Below are positions 54,215 to 63,229 of a stretch of 64,000 nucleotides of DNA, piece after piece. The stretch's first letter is position 1; every line of letters begins with the position of its first letter. The stretch comes from Desulfitobacterium sp050251735. GTDB taxonomy: Bacteria; Bacillota; Desulfitobacteriia; Desulfitobacteriales; Desulfitobacteriaceae. The notes below the pieces were generated by a model, which was not told the DNA's origin, did no database searches, and saw only the letters and a program-made list of their open reading frames with translations. The DNA lies in contig JBFWMF010000003.1 of assembly GCA_050251735.1 (NCBI GenBank), positions 62,001 through 126,000 of the forward strand, read 5' to 3'. A program made the translations under genes and the position numbers.

Positions 54215-54240
54215 AACAATGTTCCACGTGGAACATTGTT
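54215..54240. promoter_or_regulatory. parS site 1
   Basis: TGTTCCACGTGGAACA at 54220-54235, extended to a perfect 26-bp palindrome. It differs from the Bacillus parS consensus TGTTNCACGTGAAACA at one position. Expected ParB loading site. Confidence 0.9.
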
Positions 54241-54421
54241 TCTTTCTATTTCTTTAGTAGCTTCCTTGCTTTCTGTCGCACCGTCATTTTTAGGGTATTC
54301 TCTTGAAGCATAACTCTTAGCAAGCCTTCAACTCACAGCTCCGAAATATTAACATTGTATGCTTTTGATGACTTTGTAAAATCACGAAGCGAATAACGCG
54401 TAGGCTGATCAGAATGCATCA

Positions 54422-54441
54422 AATGTTCCACGTGGAACATT
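54422..54441. promoter_or_regulatory. parS site 2
   Basis: TGTTCCACGTGGAACA at 54424-54439 within a 20-bp perfect palindrome, 189 bases from site 1. Confidence 0.9.
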
Positions 54442-54564
54442 CCCCATCAACAAACAATATTAGGATTATAGCCTAAGGCAGATCAAAACTCAATCATTGC
54501 TATCCAGAAAACATTAAAATGCAACGAAGCAAATTATCAAATCCATTCTGATCTGTAAAAAAAA

Positions 54565-54580
54565 TGTTCCATGTGGAACA
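54565..54580. promoter_or_regulatory. parS-like site 3, also the parAB terminator
   Basis: TGTTCCATGTGGAACA, one change from sites 1 and 2. On the minus strand the stem AAATGTTCC / GGAACATTT is followed by TTTTTTTT and begins 4 bases after the parB stop, so it is also a good intrinsic terminator. Between 54189 and 54583 I see only the three sites and AT-rich sequence. Confidence 0.7.
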
Positions 54581-54583
54581 TTT

Positions 54584-55432
54584 TTAATCAACTCGTATAT
54601 GCCATAACTCTAATAGTCGGTTAAACTCTTCTTCAGAAAAGTATTCTATCTCAATTTTCCCTCGTTCGGGTTTTCCCTTTAACTTGACTTTGGTTTGGAA
54701 GGATGATCTCAATTTATCTTCGATCTGATTAAAAACAGGAGGGACTTTCTTGGGGGGTTTAGGTGATTCTAATTGATCCGTATACTTTAGGATTAAGTTC
54801 TCTAATTCTCTGACTGGCAAATTGTCCTTTGCGACTTTCTGTGCCAATAAAACTTGCAGCGAGGTGTCTTTAAGCCCTAATAATACTTTGGCGTGGCCGA
54901 GACTTAACTTACTTTCTTGGATCAATCTCAATATTGGCTCTGGCAACTGAATAACGCGGACTAGATTCGCAATAGTCGGTCGACCCTTGCCAACGCGTTC
55001 AGCTACTTGCTCTTGGGTCAATCCATACTCTTGAATTAGTCGAGCATAGGCCATTCCTTCTTCTACTGGTGATAGATCAGATCTTTGGATGTTTTCAACT
55101 AAGGCCTTTTCAGCGAGCTCCTGTTCACTTCCCGATTGGATGAGGCAGGGAATTTTACTAAGTCCGGCTAGCTTTGCCGCGCGAAATCGTCTTTCCCCCG
55201 CAATAATAATATACTCATCATCTCTAGCTTGAACTAAAATAGGCTGGAGCAAGCCATGGACCTTTAAGGAAGCTGCTAGTTCTTCCAATCCCTCTTGGTC
55301 AAAGCCCTTTCGCGGTTGATCAGGATTCGGTATGATTTTTTCCAGCTCTATTTCTCTGCTATTACTTTCATTTTCCATAGGCTCAGCACCAATTAAAGCT
55401 TCTAAGCCACGTCCCAAAGCCTTTTTAGACAC
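54584..55432 (-). CDS. parB: Chromosome partitioning protein ParB (Spo0J)
   Basis: A 282-residue CTP-dependent DNA clamp. Starts KKALGRGLEALIG, N-terminal CTPase domain with GERRFRAAKLAGL, central HTH (LTQEQVAERVGKGRPTIANLVRVIQLP) that reads parS, and a C-terminal dimer domain. Overlaps parA by 8 bases. Its three targets lie just downstream. Confidence 0.96.
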   Translation of the reverse strand: MSKKALGRGLEALIGAEPMENESNSREIELEKIIPNPDQPRKGFDQEGLEELAASLKVHGLLQPILVQARDDEYIIIAGERRFRAAKLAGLSKIPCLIQSGSEQELAEKALVENIQRSDLSPVEEGMAYARLIQEYGLTQEQVAERVGKGRPTIANLVRVIQLPEPILRLIQESKLSLGHAKVLLGLKDTSLQVLLAQKVAKDNLPVRELENLILKYTDQLESPKPPKKVPPVFNQIEDKLRSSFQTKVKLKGKPERGKIEIEYFSEEEFNRLLELWHIRVD

Positions 55433-56186
55433 GTTCTAATACCTCCTCCGCAAGATCCCGATAAACCTCGGCCCCACGAGATCGTGAATCATAAAGAACA
55501 ATTGGCTTTCCATGACTAGGTGCTTCTCCTAAACGAACATTTCTAGGAATAATGGTCGAGAAAACTTTCTGCTTAAAATACTTCTTTACTTCATCAACTA
55601 CCTGAATACCGAGATTTGTTCGTGCGTCGAACATAGTTAGCAATGCACCTAAAATATTTAGATTGGGGTTGAGGTTGCGTTTCACCCGGTGGATCGTATC
55701 CATAAGCAAGGTTAAGCCTTCAAGTGCATAATATTCACATTGAACCGGAATAAGTACGTCTGTAGCAGCAGTCAAAGCATTAAGGGTAAGAAGTCCTAAA
55801 GAAGGAGGGCAATCAATAAAAATGAAATCATAGTCGTCCTTTACTTTCGTCAAAGCAGAAGAAAGCTTTTCTTCTCTTTTTACTAGACCAACCAGCTCAA
55901 TTTCGGCACCGGCAAGCTCAATTTTGGCAGGAGCAATCATTAAACCTGGTATTTCTGTTTTCATGATGATCTTCTCTAGAGGAACTTCATTAATAAGTAC
56001 ATCATAGATACTTTCCTCAAGTTTATTCTTATTTATTCCACATCCGCTTGAGGCATTTCCTTGAGGGTCTAGATCAAGAAGCAAAACCCGTTTGCCATGT
56101 TCAACAAGACATGCACTCAAGTTAACAGCTGTTGTCGTTTTAGCAACTCCACCTTTTTGATTAGCTATTGCGATTATTCTAGCCAT
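55425..56186 (-). CDS. parA: Chromosome partitioning ATPase ParA (Soj)
   Basis: A 253-residue deviant Walker A ATPase, KGGVAKTT near 11-18, with DLDPQGNAS and DFIFIDCPPSLG. Partner of ParB and a regulator of DnaA in Bacillus. First gene of parA-parB. Confidence 0.96.
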   Translation of the reverse strand: MARIIAIANQKGGVAKTTTAVNLSACLVEHGKRVLLLDLDPQGNASSGCGINKNKLEESIYDVLINEVPLEKIIMKTEIPGLMIAPAKIELAGAEIELVGLVKREEKLSSALTKVKDDYDFIFIDCPPSLGLLTLNALTAATDVLIPVQCEYYALEGLTLLMDTIHRVKRNLNPNLNILGALLTMFDARTNLGIQVVDEVKKYFKQKVFSTIIPRNVRLGEAPSHGKPIVLYDSRSRGAEVYRDLAEEVLERV

Positions 56187-56435
56187 ACAGTAACCTCCTC
56201 TCTCAATCTATCAAGCTTACTCTTTCCTAAGAGTGTCTATCTAGAACTAAGCTATTGACTTAACCACCCTCGGAACTCACCGTCTATAGGGACGGAGAAA
56301 ATAGGCGATTAGTCCTGTGTTTATACACCACCTTTTTATAGTATCAAATCATCCTCAAGAAAACTAGAGACTTTGAACTGAAAAGGCAAGTAAAAGCATA
56401 ATAATTAAAGTGTTTGTCATTCGTTTCCTAAGGAA
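56187..56435. other. parA upstream gap
   Basis: A CCGTC...GACGG stem at 56280-56295 lies about 95 bases before parA. No open frame and no strong promoter were seen; a weak TTTTCT-17-TATAAA box pair exists on the minus strand. Confidence 0.4.
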
Positions 56436-56487
56436 AATAAAAAAGCGTCCCCAATAAACTATTGGTTCAGTTCATTGAGGACGCTTT
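56436..56487 (-). terminator. Terminator of rsmG
   Basis: A 14-bp stem AAAGCGTCCTCAAT / ATTGGGGACGCTTT (one wobble) followed on the minus strand by TTTATTTT. Confidence 0.85.
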
Positions 56488-56494
56488 AACACTA

Positions 56495-57214
56495 TTAAAT
56501 TAATGGCTTCTTTGCCGGTGTGCCCGCTTTGCGCGGGTATGCCTTAGGCGTTGGCGATATCTTCTCAATAACAACAACGGCTCGGTGTTCTGCTTCCTCA
56601 CCCAAGCTAAATCTTCGGATATCTTTTATCTCAGCACCTAATATCTCCGCAGCTTTCTTTGCCTCGGTTATTTCCTCGTCGACCTGAGGTCCCTTAGCTG
56701 CTAAGAAAACCCCTCCTTTTTTCAAAAGTGGGATTGCATATTCAAGCAATACAGGTAAGCGAGCAACAGCCCGAGAGGTCACACAATCAAAGGTCTCCCG
56801 ATAAAGTGGATTTCGGGCAAAGTCTTCGGCACGGGAATGAACCGTTTCAACCTCTTGAATACTGAGCTCATCTAGGACGGCATCCAAAAATTCCAATCGT
56901 TTAGCAAGAGAATCAACAAGATACACCTTAAGCTTCGGTAACATAATCTTAATGGGCAGGCCAGGAAACCCCGCACCTGTTCCAATATCTGCCATTTTGG
57001 TTCCTGCTACTAAGGGTAGCAGTGAAAGGGAATCCACAAAATGCTTGAGAATAATCTCTTCGGGATCCGTAATACTTGTCAGGTTTACTTTTTGATTCCA
57101 CTCGACTAAACGATCTGCATAAACTGAAAACTGCTCCAGTTGATCGTCCGCTATATGAAGATTCAACCTTGCCAAGGAGAGCTGGCGAAGAAGATCTTTA
57201 TGCTCAGGTTGCAT
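56495..57214 (-). CDS. rsmG: 16S rRNA guanine-527 N7-methyltransferase
   Basis: A 239-residue RsmG (GidB) with the SAM motif MADIGTGAGFPGLPIKI, NLTSITDPEEIILKHFVDSL before it, and TSRAVARLPVLLEY. I chose the ATG 8 bases after GAGGAGG. It overlaps the end of mnmG by 11 bases. Confidence 0.95.
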   Translation of the reverse strand: MQPEHKDLLRQLSLARLNLHIADDQLEQFSVYADRLVEWNQKVNLTSITDPEEIILKHFVDSLSLLPLVAGTKMADIGTGAGFPGLPIKIMLPKLKVYLVDSLAKRLEFLDAVLDELSIQEVETVHSRAEDFARNPLYRETFDCVTSRAVARLPVLLEYAIPLLKKGGVFLAAKGPQVDEEITEAKKAAEILGAEIKDIRRFSLGEEAEHRAVVVIEKISPTPKAYPRKAGTPAKKPLI

Positions 57215-59117
57215 CAACATTTCCTCCTCTGCGACGCTGTTCCAAATAGACAAGCATAACCGAAATATCTGCCGGGGTGACTCCGGTAATTCGCGATGCT
57301 TGACCCATATTCGTCGGGGATACTTCCTTAAGTCGTTGTCTTCCTTCAGTGGATAAACCCTTGATTTGATCGTATATTATGACCTCGGGGATCAATCGCT
57401 CTTCCATCTTGGTCAATCGTTCAATCTCCAGGAGTTGTTTTTCGATATATCCAGTGTATTTGATTTCGATACCCGCTTCTAGCAGTGCCTCTTCCTCATA
57501 TTCGGCTAATTGGGGTAAGAGTTGCTTCATCTCGTTAATTGTTATTTCCGGTCTTCTCATCAGTTCTTCTGCAGTTATCCCACCATGAACCGGGGTAGAA
57601 CCGGCTGCGGCCAAGATCTCGATCAATTGTTCATTAAGAGGAGAAAAGGTCGTTCCTCTCCATAAGGCATGTATCTCAGTAAGTGAATCCTTTTTCTTCT
57701 GAAAGATCTCCCAACGCTGATCATCAACGAGCCCGATTTCTCTTCCCCGTGGTGTTAAACGAAGATCCGCATTATCTTGCCGGAGAATTAAGCGATATTC
57801 GGCCCGTGAGGTGAGAAGGCGATAAGGTTCTTTCACCCCTTTATTGACTAGGTCATCAATCAGCACACCTAAATACCCTTCCGAACGTCGCACAATAAAG
57901 GGATCCTTACCCTTGACTCGCTGAGCTGCATTAATTCCAGCCAATAAGCCTTGGGCAGCAGCTTCCTCGTAGCCTGAAGTGCCATTGAGTTGGCCCGCAG
58001 TGAACAAACCCGGTAGCTTGCGTACTTCCAAACTCAGAGAAAGCTGATGGGGCTTGACGTAATCATATTCAATGGCATAGCCTGGACGAAGCAACATGGC
58101 CTTCTCTAATCCTGGTATACTTTGCAATATCTCATATTGAACTTCCTCAGGCATACTGGTGGATAAACCGGCGATATAAAGCTCATCACTGTCCCAACCT
58201 TCTGGCTCGAGAAAAATCTGATGGGATGGACGATCAGCAAACCGTACTATCTTATCTTCAATGGAAGGGCAATAACGGGGGCCAATGCCTTCGATTTTTC
58301 CAGAGTAAAGAGGAGCTCGATGAAGATTTTTTTGAATGATTGCATGAGTCTCTGGTGTTGTATAGCCTAACCAACAGGGGATTTGTTTGTCTGTATCTCT
58401 TTGCCAGTACATACTTTGGGTCGGCAGAAAGGAATATCGCCAAGGGGTGCTATCCCCAGGCTGAACAGTGAATTTTGAAAAATCGACAAACCGTTTATTG
58501 ATCCGTGGTGGAGTGCCGGTTTTAAATCGCCCCAGCTCCAGTCCGAGTTTAGTTAAAGCCCCAGAAAGATTTTGCGCTGTTTCCTGTCCGTTAGGTCCGC
58601 CTTCATACATGGCATCGCCAATAATAATCCGTCCACGTAAATAAGTACCACTCGTCAAGACGACCGTCTGCGCTTCGAAAAAAGCCCCCGTCCGCGTTAC
58701 GACACCGCATACTTGACCATGGGCCGTTTTAATCTGCTCTACCATACCCTGAAGCAGGGTTAAATTTTCTTGTTCCATAAGAACATTTTGCATATGAAGG
58801 TGGTATGCTTGTTTATCTGATTGTATCCGCAAAGCGTGAACAGCGGGACCTTTCCCTGTATTCAACATCCTCGCCTGAATAGAGGTTTCGTCAGCGGTGA
58901 TGGCCATTTGCCCACCCAAGGCATCAATTTCCCGAACGAGATGTCCCTTAGCTGGTCCTCCTAAGGAAGGATTACAGGGCATATGAGCAATCGTGTCAAT
59001 GCTTAAGGTCATCAGCAAGGTCTGGCAGCCCATGCGTGCGGAAGCCAAAGCCGCCTCGCAACCGGCATGTCCAGCCCCAACCACAATAACATCATATTTT
59101 CCAGCAAAGTACTCCAC
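57204..59117 (-). CDS. mnmG: tRNA uridine-34 carboxymethylaminomethyl enzyme, FAD subunit
   Basis: A 637-residue FAD protein (GidA) acting with MnmE on wobble uridines. FAD site VIVVGAGHAGCEAALASARMG; PCNPSLGGPAKGHLVREIDALGG; catalytic Cys in RYCPSIEDK. GTG start with AGGAG 5 bases upstream matches the family start better than the upstream ATG. Follows mnmE by 8 bases. Confidence 0.96.
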   Translation of the reverse strand: MEYFAGKYDVIVVGAGHAGCEAALASARMGCQTLLMTLSIDTIAHMPCNPSLGGPAKGHLVREIDALGGQMAITADETSIQARMLNTGKGPAVHALRIQSDKQAYHLHMQNVLMEQENLTLLQGMVEQIKTAHGQVCGVVTRTGAFFEAQTVVLTSGTYLRGRIIIGDAMYEGGPNGQETAQNLSGALTKLGLELGRFKTGTPPRINKRFVDFSKFTVQPGDSTPWRYSFLPTQSMYWQRDTDKQIPCWLGYTTPETHAIIQKNLHRAPLYSGKIEGIGPRYCPSIEDKIVRFADRPSHQIFLEPEGWDSDELYIAGLSTSMPEEVQYEILQSIPGLEKAMLLRPGYAIEYDYVKPHQLSLSLEVRKLPGLFTAGQLNGTSGYEEAAAQGLLAGINAAQRVKGKDPFIVRRSEGYLGVLIDDLVNKGVKEPYRLLTSRAEYRLILRQDNADLRLTPRGREIGLVDDQRWEIFQKKKDSLTEIHALWRGTTFSPLNEQLIEILAAAGSTPVHGGITAEELMRRPEITINEMKQLLPQLAEYEEEALLEAGIEIKYTGYIEKQLLEIERLTKMEERLIPEVIIYDQIKGLSTEGRQRLKEVSPTNMGQASRITGVTPADISVMLVYLEQRRRGGNVDAT

Positions 59118-59125
59118 TGTTTCTC

Positions 59126-60502
59126 CTACTTTCCTATACAAAATCTTGAAAAGATATCATCAAGCAAGGACTCCTGAAGAGTATCCCCCGTCATCTGCGA
59201 TATTTCTTGCAGCGCTTGACGAATATCAATGGAAACGATATCCCAGGGTAACCCCTTTTGCACGGATTCCTGGCCGCTTGTTAAAGCAAGAGTTGCCCTC
59301 TCCAAAGTAGAGATTTGCCGAATATTCGAAAGTAAGGGTTCTTTAGCCCTTTCCTCGTTACCCTCATAGACACGCCTCATGATTTCCGCTTCTAATTCGG
59401 CAAAACCAATGTCTTCCTTAACTGAAAAGGGAATCCACACCCCAGGTCGAGGTTCCGCCGGTAAGGTATCCCCTGGTAGATCCACACCTTCTAGAAGATC
59501 CAGTTTATTAATCAGGACAATCGTATTCTTAGGGTATCTTTTCAGTATCTCAAGCTCGTCCCCGGTAAGTTTTTCACCTGCCTGAACTAAGAGTAGAATA
59601 AGGTCTGCTCTTGCCATAGCCTTCCATGAGCGCTCAATGCCCAGTTTTTCTACTACATCATCGCTTTCCCTGATGCCGGCAGTATCAACTAACTGTAAAA
59701 CGATACCACCCACATTCACGGATTCGCGAATTTCATCCCGAGTCGTCCCGGGAACATCGGTAACGATAGCTCTATCTTCGCCCATAAGAGCATTCAATAA
59801 GCTGGATTTACCGACATTGGGCTGCCCAACGATGACTGTTATCAATCCTTCGCGCAGAATTCTCCCGGTTCTGCTGCCATTGAACAAATCCTGAGCATGT
59901 CGAAGCCCAAGTTCAATTCTCTGAAGAAGAGCATCGCGATCCAGACTTTCTACACCGTCTTCGGGAAAATCGATACCGGCTTCAATGAAAGCGAGGGTTT
60001 CTAAGACCTGTTCGCGCAGTACCGAAATCTTCTCCGAGAGCTGACCACTCATCTGATTCAGAGCGAGATCTGCGGAAATATCAGTTTTTGCACCAATCAA
60101 GTCCACAATAGCCTCAGCTTGAATCAAGTCGAGCTTACCGTTAAGAAAAGCACGTTTTGTAAATTCTCCAGCTTCTGCTAAACGTGCACCCTTGCGAAGA
60201 CATTCTTCCATGATCCGTTCGGCCACAAATAAGCCACCATGACAATTAATTTCGTAAACATCCTCACCAGTATAGGAGCTAGGAGCTAACATTCTGCCCA
60301 CAAGGACTTCATCAAGGATTTTATCTCCTCCATAAAAATGACCGATATGCAAGGTATAGTTTTTATTCTCTTGCCAGCGTTCTCTGTGACGAGGAACAAA
60401 GGTACTATCTATAATTCCTTGGGACTGAGGTCCACTCATTCTTATGATATGGATACTTCCCTCACCTAAGGCTGTCGCTAATGCAATAATCGTATCATCC
60501 AT
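59126..60502 (-). CDS. mnmE: tRNA modification GTPase MnmE
   Basis: A 458-residue GTPase (TrmE). N-terminal folate-binding domain (DTIIALATALGEGSIHIIRMSG), helical domain, G-domain with GQPNVGKSSLLN and DTAGIRESDDVVE, and the C-terminal FCIGK cysteine motif. First gene of mnmE-mnmG-rsmG. Confidence 0.97.
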   Translation of the reverse strand: MDDTIIALATALGEGSIHIIRMSGPQSQGIIDSTFVPRHRERWQENKNYTLHIGHFYGGDKILDEVLVGRMLAPSSYTGEDVYEINCHGGLFVAERIMEECLRKGARLAEAGEFTKRAFLNGKLDLIQAEAIVDLIGAKTDISADLALNQMSGQLSEKISVLREQVLETLAFIEAGIDFPEDGVESLDRDALLQRIELGLRHAQDLFNGSRTGRILREGLITVIVGQPNVGKSSLLNALMGEDRAIVTDVPGTTRDEIRESVNVGGIVLQLVDTAGIRESDDVVEKLGIERSWKAMARADLILLLVQAGEKLTGDELEILKRYPKNTIVLINKLDLLEGVDLPGDTLPAEPRPGVWIPFSVKEDIGFAELEAEIMRRVYEGNEERAKEPLLSNIRQISTLERATLALTSGQESVQKGLPWDIVSIDIRQALQEISQMTGDTLQESLLDDIFSRFCIGK

Positions 60503-60560
60503 GGGATTCGCTCCACTTCCATCCTATTTTACTGGTATTGAATTAAAATTACGACATATT

Positions 60561-60590
60561 AAAAAAAAAGAGGGGTAACTCTCACCCCTC
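60561..60590 (-). terminator. Terminator of jag
   Basis: GAGGGGT / ACCCCTC stem with a 7-base loop, then nine T on the minus strand. The stem begins inside the last codon of jag. Confidence 0.9.
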
Positions 60591-61230
60591 AGAAATTCTC
60601 TTTGGTCCGTTTTAAAGAAATGACTACTTTACGATTGGGCTCTTCACCTTCACTAAAAGTCGAGATGTGAGTTTCTTCTTGCAATGCTGTATGAATAATC
60701 CTTCTCTCATGAGGATTCATAGGTTCGAGAACCACTCGTGTTCCTGTACGCTTTACCTTATCAGAAAGTCGCTTCGCCAAACGGACTAAAGTCTCTTCGC
60801 GCCGTTGTCGATATCCTTCCACATCCACGATAATCCGTACTTTCTCAGAAAGCTGTTTAGAAACAGCAAGATTGGTTAAGTATTGGAGAGCTTCTAGAGT
60901 ATCTCCACGGCGACCAATTAATATACCGAGCTCTTCTCCAGTGATATTAACAAGCCAATGCTGACCCGTCGTCTGTGACCAATTAAATTCAGCGTTAACT
61001 CCCATGGACTGGCATACATCCTTTAGAAAGACACTAGCTATTTCACCTGGTGAATCCTCATATGTAACCCGCACTTTCGCTTGGGTGGTTCCTAGTAAAC
61101 CAAAAAGTCCTTTTTTTGTAGGCTCCTCTAGAACTTCAATCTTTACTCGATCTCGATCTACCCCTAATTCAGCGAGACAAGCACTGATGGCCTCATCGAC
61201 AGTTTTACCGGTTTTCTCAGCAAATCTCAT
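60589..61230 (-). CDS. jag: RNA-binding protein Jag (KhpB)
   Basis: A 213-residue protein with Jag_N (AEKTGKTVDEAISACLAELG), a KH domain with GILIGRRGDTLEALQYLTN, and R3H (MNPHERRIIHTALQEE). It follows yidC by 47 bases. Confidence 0.95.
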   Translation of the reverse strand: MRFAEKTGKTVDEAISACLAELGVDRDRVKIEVLEEPTKKGLFGLLGTTQAKVRVTYEDSPGEIASVFLKDVCQSMGVNAEFNWSQTTGQHWLVNITGEELGILIGRRGDTLEALQYLTNLAVSKQLSEKVRIIVDVEGYRQRREETLVRLAKRLSDKVKRTGTRVVLEPMNPHERRIIHTALQEETHISTFSEGEEPNRKVVISLKRTKENF

Positions 61231-61277
61231 GGATACCCTCCCTCAGTCAAGCAAACTTACCTAGGTTGCCACCAAGC

Positions 61278-61976
61278 TTATGAAGCGGCAGCATCTAACT
61301 TTTCTTTATCAAGTCTGCGATTGATATAAAGCTGTTGAAGTATCGAAACAATATTCATTGTTAAGAAGTACAACGCTAGTCCAGCAGGAACAGTCCAACT
61401 GATATAGGCCATGAAAAATGGCATAAAATAGAGCATCATTTTTTGAGTTGATTGAGTCGGATCAGGTTTGCCACCTTTATCAGCATTCATAGTTGGATTG
61501 GTCGCAGTAGTAAGCTTTGTCTGCAAAAAAGTGGTTGCCCCTGCCAGGACGGCAAAGACTATATTTCCAGTCGCGGTGATATCAAATCCTAAGAACATCG
61601 CTTGACTTGGATCTGAAATGTAGTTACTAAACTTAAAAAGAGTCTGATACAAAGCCCAGAAAATTGGAAGCTGGACAATCAAGGGTAGACAACCACCTGC
61701 TGGGTTCACATTATGCTCTTTATACAAAGCCATGGTTTCTTGATTCAGTTTCTCTGGCTTTCCTTTATACTTCTTTTGAAGTTCTTGAAGCTTTGGCTGA
61801 ATCTCAACGGTTTTTCTCATAGATTTCATTTGCTTCCAGGTCAAGGGGAAGATGACAGTTTTTATGATTATGGTTAGAAGTATAATAGCTAGACCATAAC
61901 TAGCAAATCCCACCATATCAGTTAGACTATATAACCACTTCAATAATATAGTCATCCATTCAACAAAAGTACTCAC
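61278..61976 (-). CDS. yidC: YidC/SpoIIIJ membrane protein insertase
   Basis: A 232-residue five-span insertase of the Gram-positive type without a clear lipobox. The groove residue that is Arg in SpoIIIJ aligns with Lys39 (IIIKTVIFPLTWKQ). The cytoplasmic loop KLQELQKKYKGKPEKLNQETM and the NPAGGCLPLIVQLPIFWALY signature follow. GTG start with GGAGGG upstream. Confidence 0.95.
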   Translation of the reverse strand: MSTFVEWMTILLKWLYSLTDMVGFASYGLAIILLTIIIKTVIFPLTWKQMKSMRKTVEIQPKLQELQKKYKGKPEKLNQETMALYKEHNVNPAGGCLPLIVQLPIFWALYQTLFKFSNYISDPSQAMFLGFDITATGNIVFAVLAGATTFLQTKLTTATNPTMNADKGGKPDPTQSTQKMMLYFMPFFMAYISWTVPAGLALYFLTMNIVSILQQLYINRRLDKEKLDAAAS

Positions 61977-61987
61977 AAGAACCCTCC

Positions 61988-62194
61988 TTATACCGGATCA
62001 TAACCGCCAGGGTGAAAGGGGTGGCATTTAGAAATCCTCACAAGGGATTTCCAGCTTCCTTTGATAACCCCGTATTTCTGTAGAGCCTGAATAGAATATT
62101 CTGAGCATGTCGGATAAAAGCGGCAAGATGGCCGTTTTAGAGGAGAAATAAATCGTTGATAAAACCGAATTAATCCAACCAAAATAGCTTTCAT
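61988..62194 (-). CDS. yidD: YidD membrane insertion factor
   Basis: A 68-residue YidD with LIRFYQRFISPLKRPSCRFYPTCSEYSIQALQKYG and the C-terminal CHPFHPGGYDPV. Between rnpA and yidC as usual. Confidence 0.96.
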   Translation of the reverse strand: MKAILVGLIRFYQRFISPLKRPSCRFYPTCSEYSIQALQKYGVIKGSWKSLVRISKCHPFHPGGYDPV

Positions 62195-62217
62195 ACAAAT
62201 CCCATCCTATGGAACAA

Positions 62218-62562
62218 TTAACCTAGCTCCACACCCTTGATAGCTTTTGCTCTATATAAGCTTTTTACAAGACTATTTTCTACTTCTGAATAAGAAACTC
62301 CTTTAATAGAAGAACGAGCAATACAAATAATTTGAGTATTTTCTTTAATCTCTAGAAGATGGCGCCGAATGACTTCTCTCATTAAACGCTTGGCCCGATT
62401 ACGAACCACAGCATTACCGACTTTTTTAGAGGCAATGAATCCGAATTTAGAGGGACCCTCTGCCACATAAACGACAACATACTTTCCAGAGAAACTTTTT
62501 CTTTGTGCAAAAACCTTTTTGAAAAGAGATTTTTGACGCAATCTAAGATTTCTCTGTAACAT
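62218..62562 (-). CDS. rnpA: Ribonuclease P protein component
   Basis: A 114-residue basic protein with the RNR motif RFGFIASKKVGNAVVRNRAKRLMREVIR. ATG with GAGGAG upstream. Between rpmH and yidD. Confidence 0.96.
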   Translation of the reverse strand: MLQRNLRLRQKSLFKKVFAQRKSFSGKYVVVYVAEGPSKFGFIASKKVGNAVVRNRAKRLMREVIRRHLLEIKENTQIICIARSSIKGVSYSEVENSLVKSLYRAKAIKGVELG

Positions 62563-62712
62563 GGCTCCTCCACAATCCCAATTGTCGTAGTATTACCTAA
62601 TCTTACTTAGTTTTCCTCACTCTACCTTAGAATAAACCTATTCTATGAATAAAGATGAGATAAAAATACCCCATACTATAAAAAATTAAATATTTTTCTT
62701 TTCAATAGCATG

Positions 62713-62737
62713 AAAAAGGCCACAAGATTGCGGCCTT
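62713..62737 (-). terminator. Terminator between rpmH and rnpA
   Basis: AAGGCC / GGCCTT stem with a 10-base loop, then TTTTTC on the minus strand, starting at the rpmH stop. Confidence 0.75.
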
Positions 62738-62870
62738 AAGCTGATAATTTCTTCCGCCCTTTAGCACGACGGCGTTTAAGCACGTTTCTACCGGTTGAGC
62801 TACTCATTCTGCTTAAAAAACCATGTACTCTCTGATGGCGACGATTTTTCGGTTGCCAAGTACGTTTCAT
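62736..62870 (-). CDS. rpmH: 50S ribosomal protein L34
   Basis: The 44-residue L34, MKRTWQPKNRRHQRVHGFLS RMSSSTGRNVLKRRRAKGRK KLSA. ATG with GGAGGTG upstream. The first gene left of oriC. Confidence 0.97.
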   Translation of the reverse strand: MKRTWQPKNRRHQRVHGFLSRMSSSTGRNVLKRRRAKGRKKLSA

Positions 62871-62930
62871 AACTTTTATTGCACCTCCTTTGAAAGGGAA
62901 AAAACCACTAAAAATTGCATATCTCTTGAG

Positions 62931-62960
62931 ATTATACTCTAAGTTTTTTAGCTCTGTCAA
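62931..62960 (-). promoter_or_regulatory. Promoter of rpmH
   Basis: Minus-strand TTGACA (62955-62960), 18-base spacer, TATAAT (62931-62936). It lies about 20 bases from the first DnaA box. Confidence 0.8.
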
Positions 62961-62980
62961 GCAGACATTATTAAATACTA

Positions 62981-63178
62981 TGTGGATAACCTCTGGGTAG
63001 AAAAAGTTATCCACCTGTGAATAAATTATTTTTAGGACCAACTTCCTGTTGATAACCCTCTCGAAACTTGGTATTATATTTTTACACCATCTTTACATGA
63101 GCAGTATTTACTCAAATTTATTATTCACAGCAAAAAATTTATTAAGTTATCCACAAATGTGTATAAGTTTGTGTATAA
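62981..63178. other. oriC: Origin region (DnaA-box cluster)
   Basis: Eight boxes of TTATCCACA type in 198 bases. Plus strand: 63007 (TTATCCACC), 63121 (TTATTCACA), 63147 (TTATCCACA, exact). Minus strand: 62981 (exact), 63016 (TTATTCACA), 63047 (TTATCAACA), 63158 and 63170 (both TTATACACA). AT-rich DNA surrounds them. Position between rpmH and dnaA matches the Bacillus-type bipartite origin. Confidence 0.9.
63049..63077 (+). promoter_or_regulatory. Promoter of dnaA
   Basis: TTGATA (63049-63054), 17-base spacer, TATTAT (63072-63077). The -35 box overlaps a DnaA box at 63047-63055, so DnaA could repress it. Confidence 0.6.
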
Positions 63179-63229
63179 CTTTTTTATTGTCATATTTTCT
63201 ACTTTTATTCGACAAGGGAGGATCACAAA

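Noticed and set aside
62871..63041. 57-codon N-terminal extension of L34
   Set aside because: It runs through the rpmH promoter; L34 is always about 44 residues.
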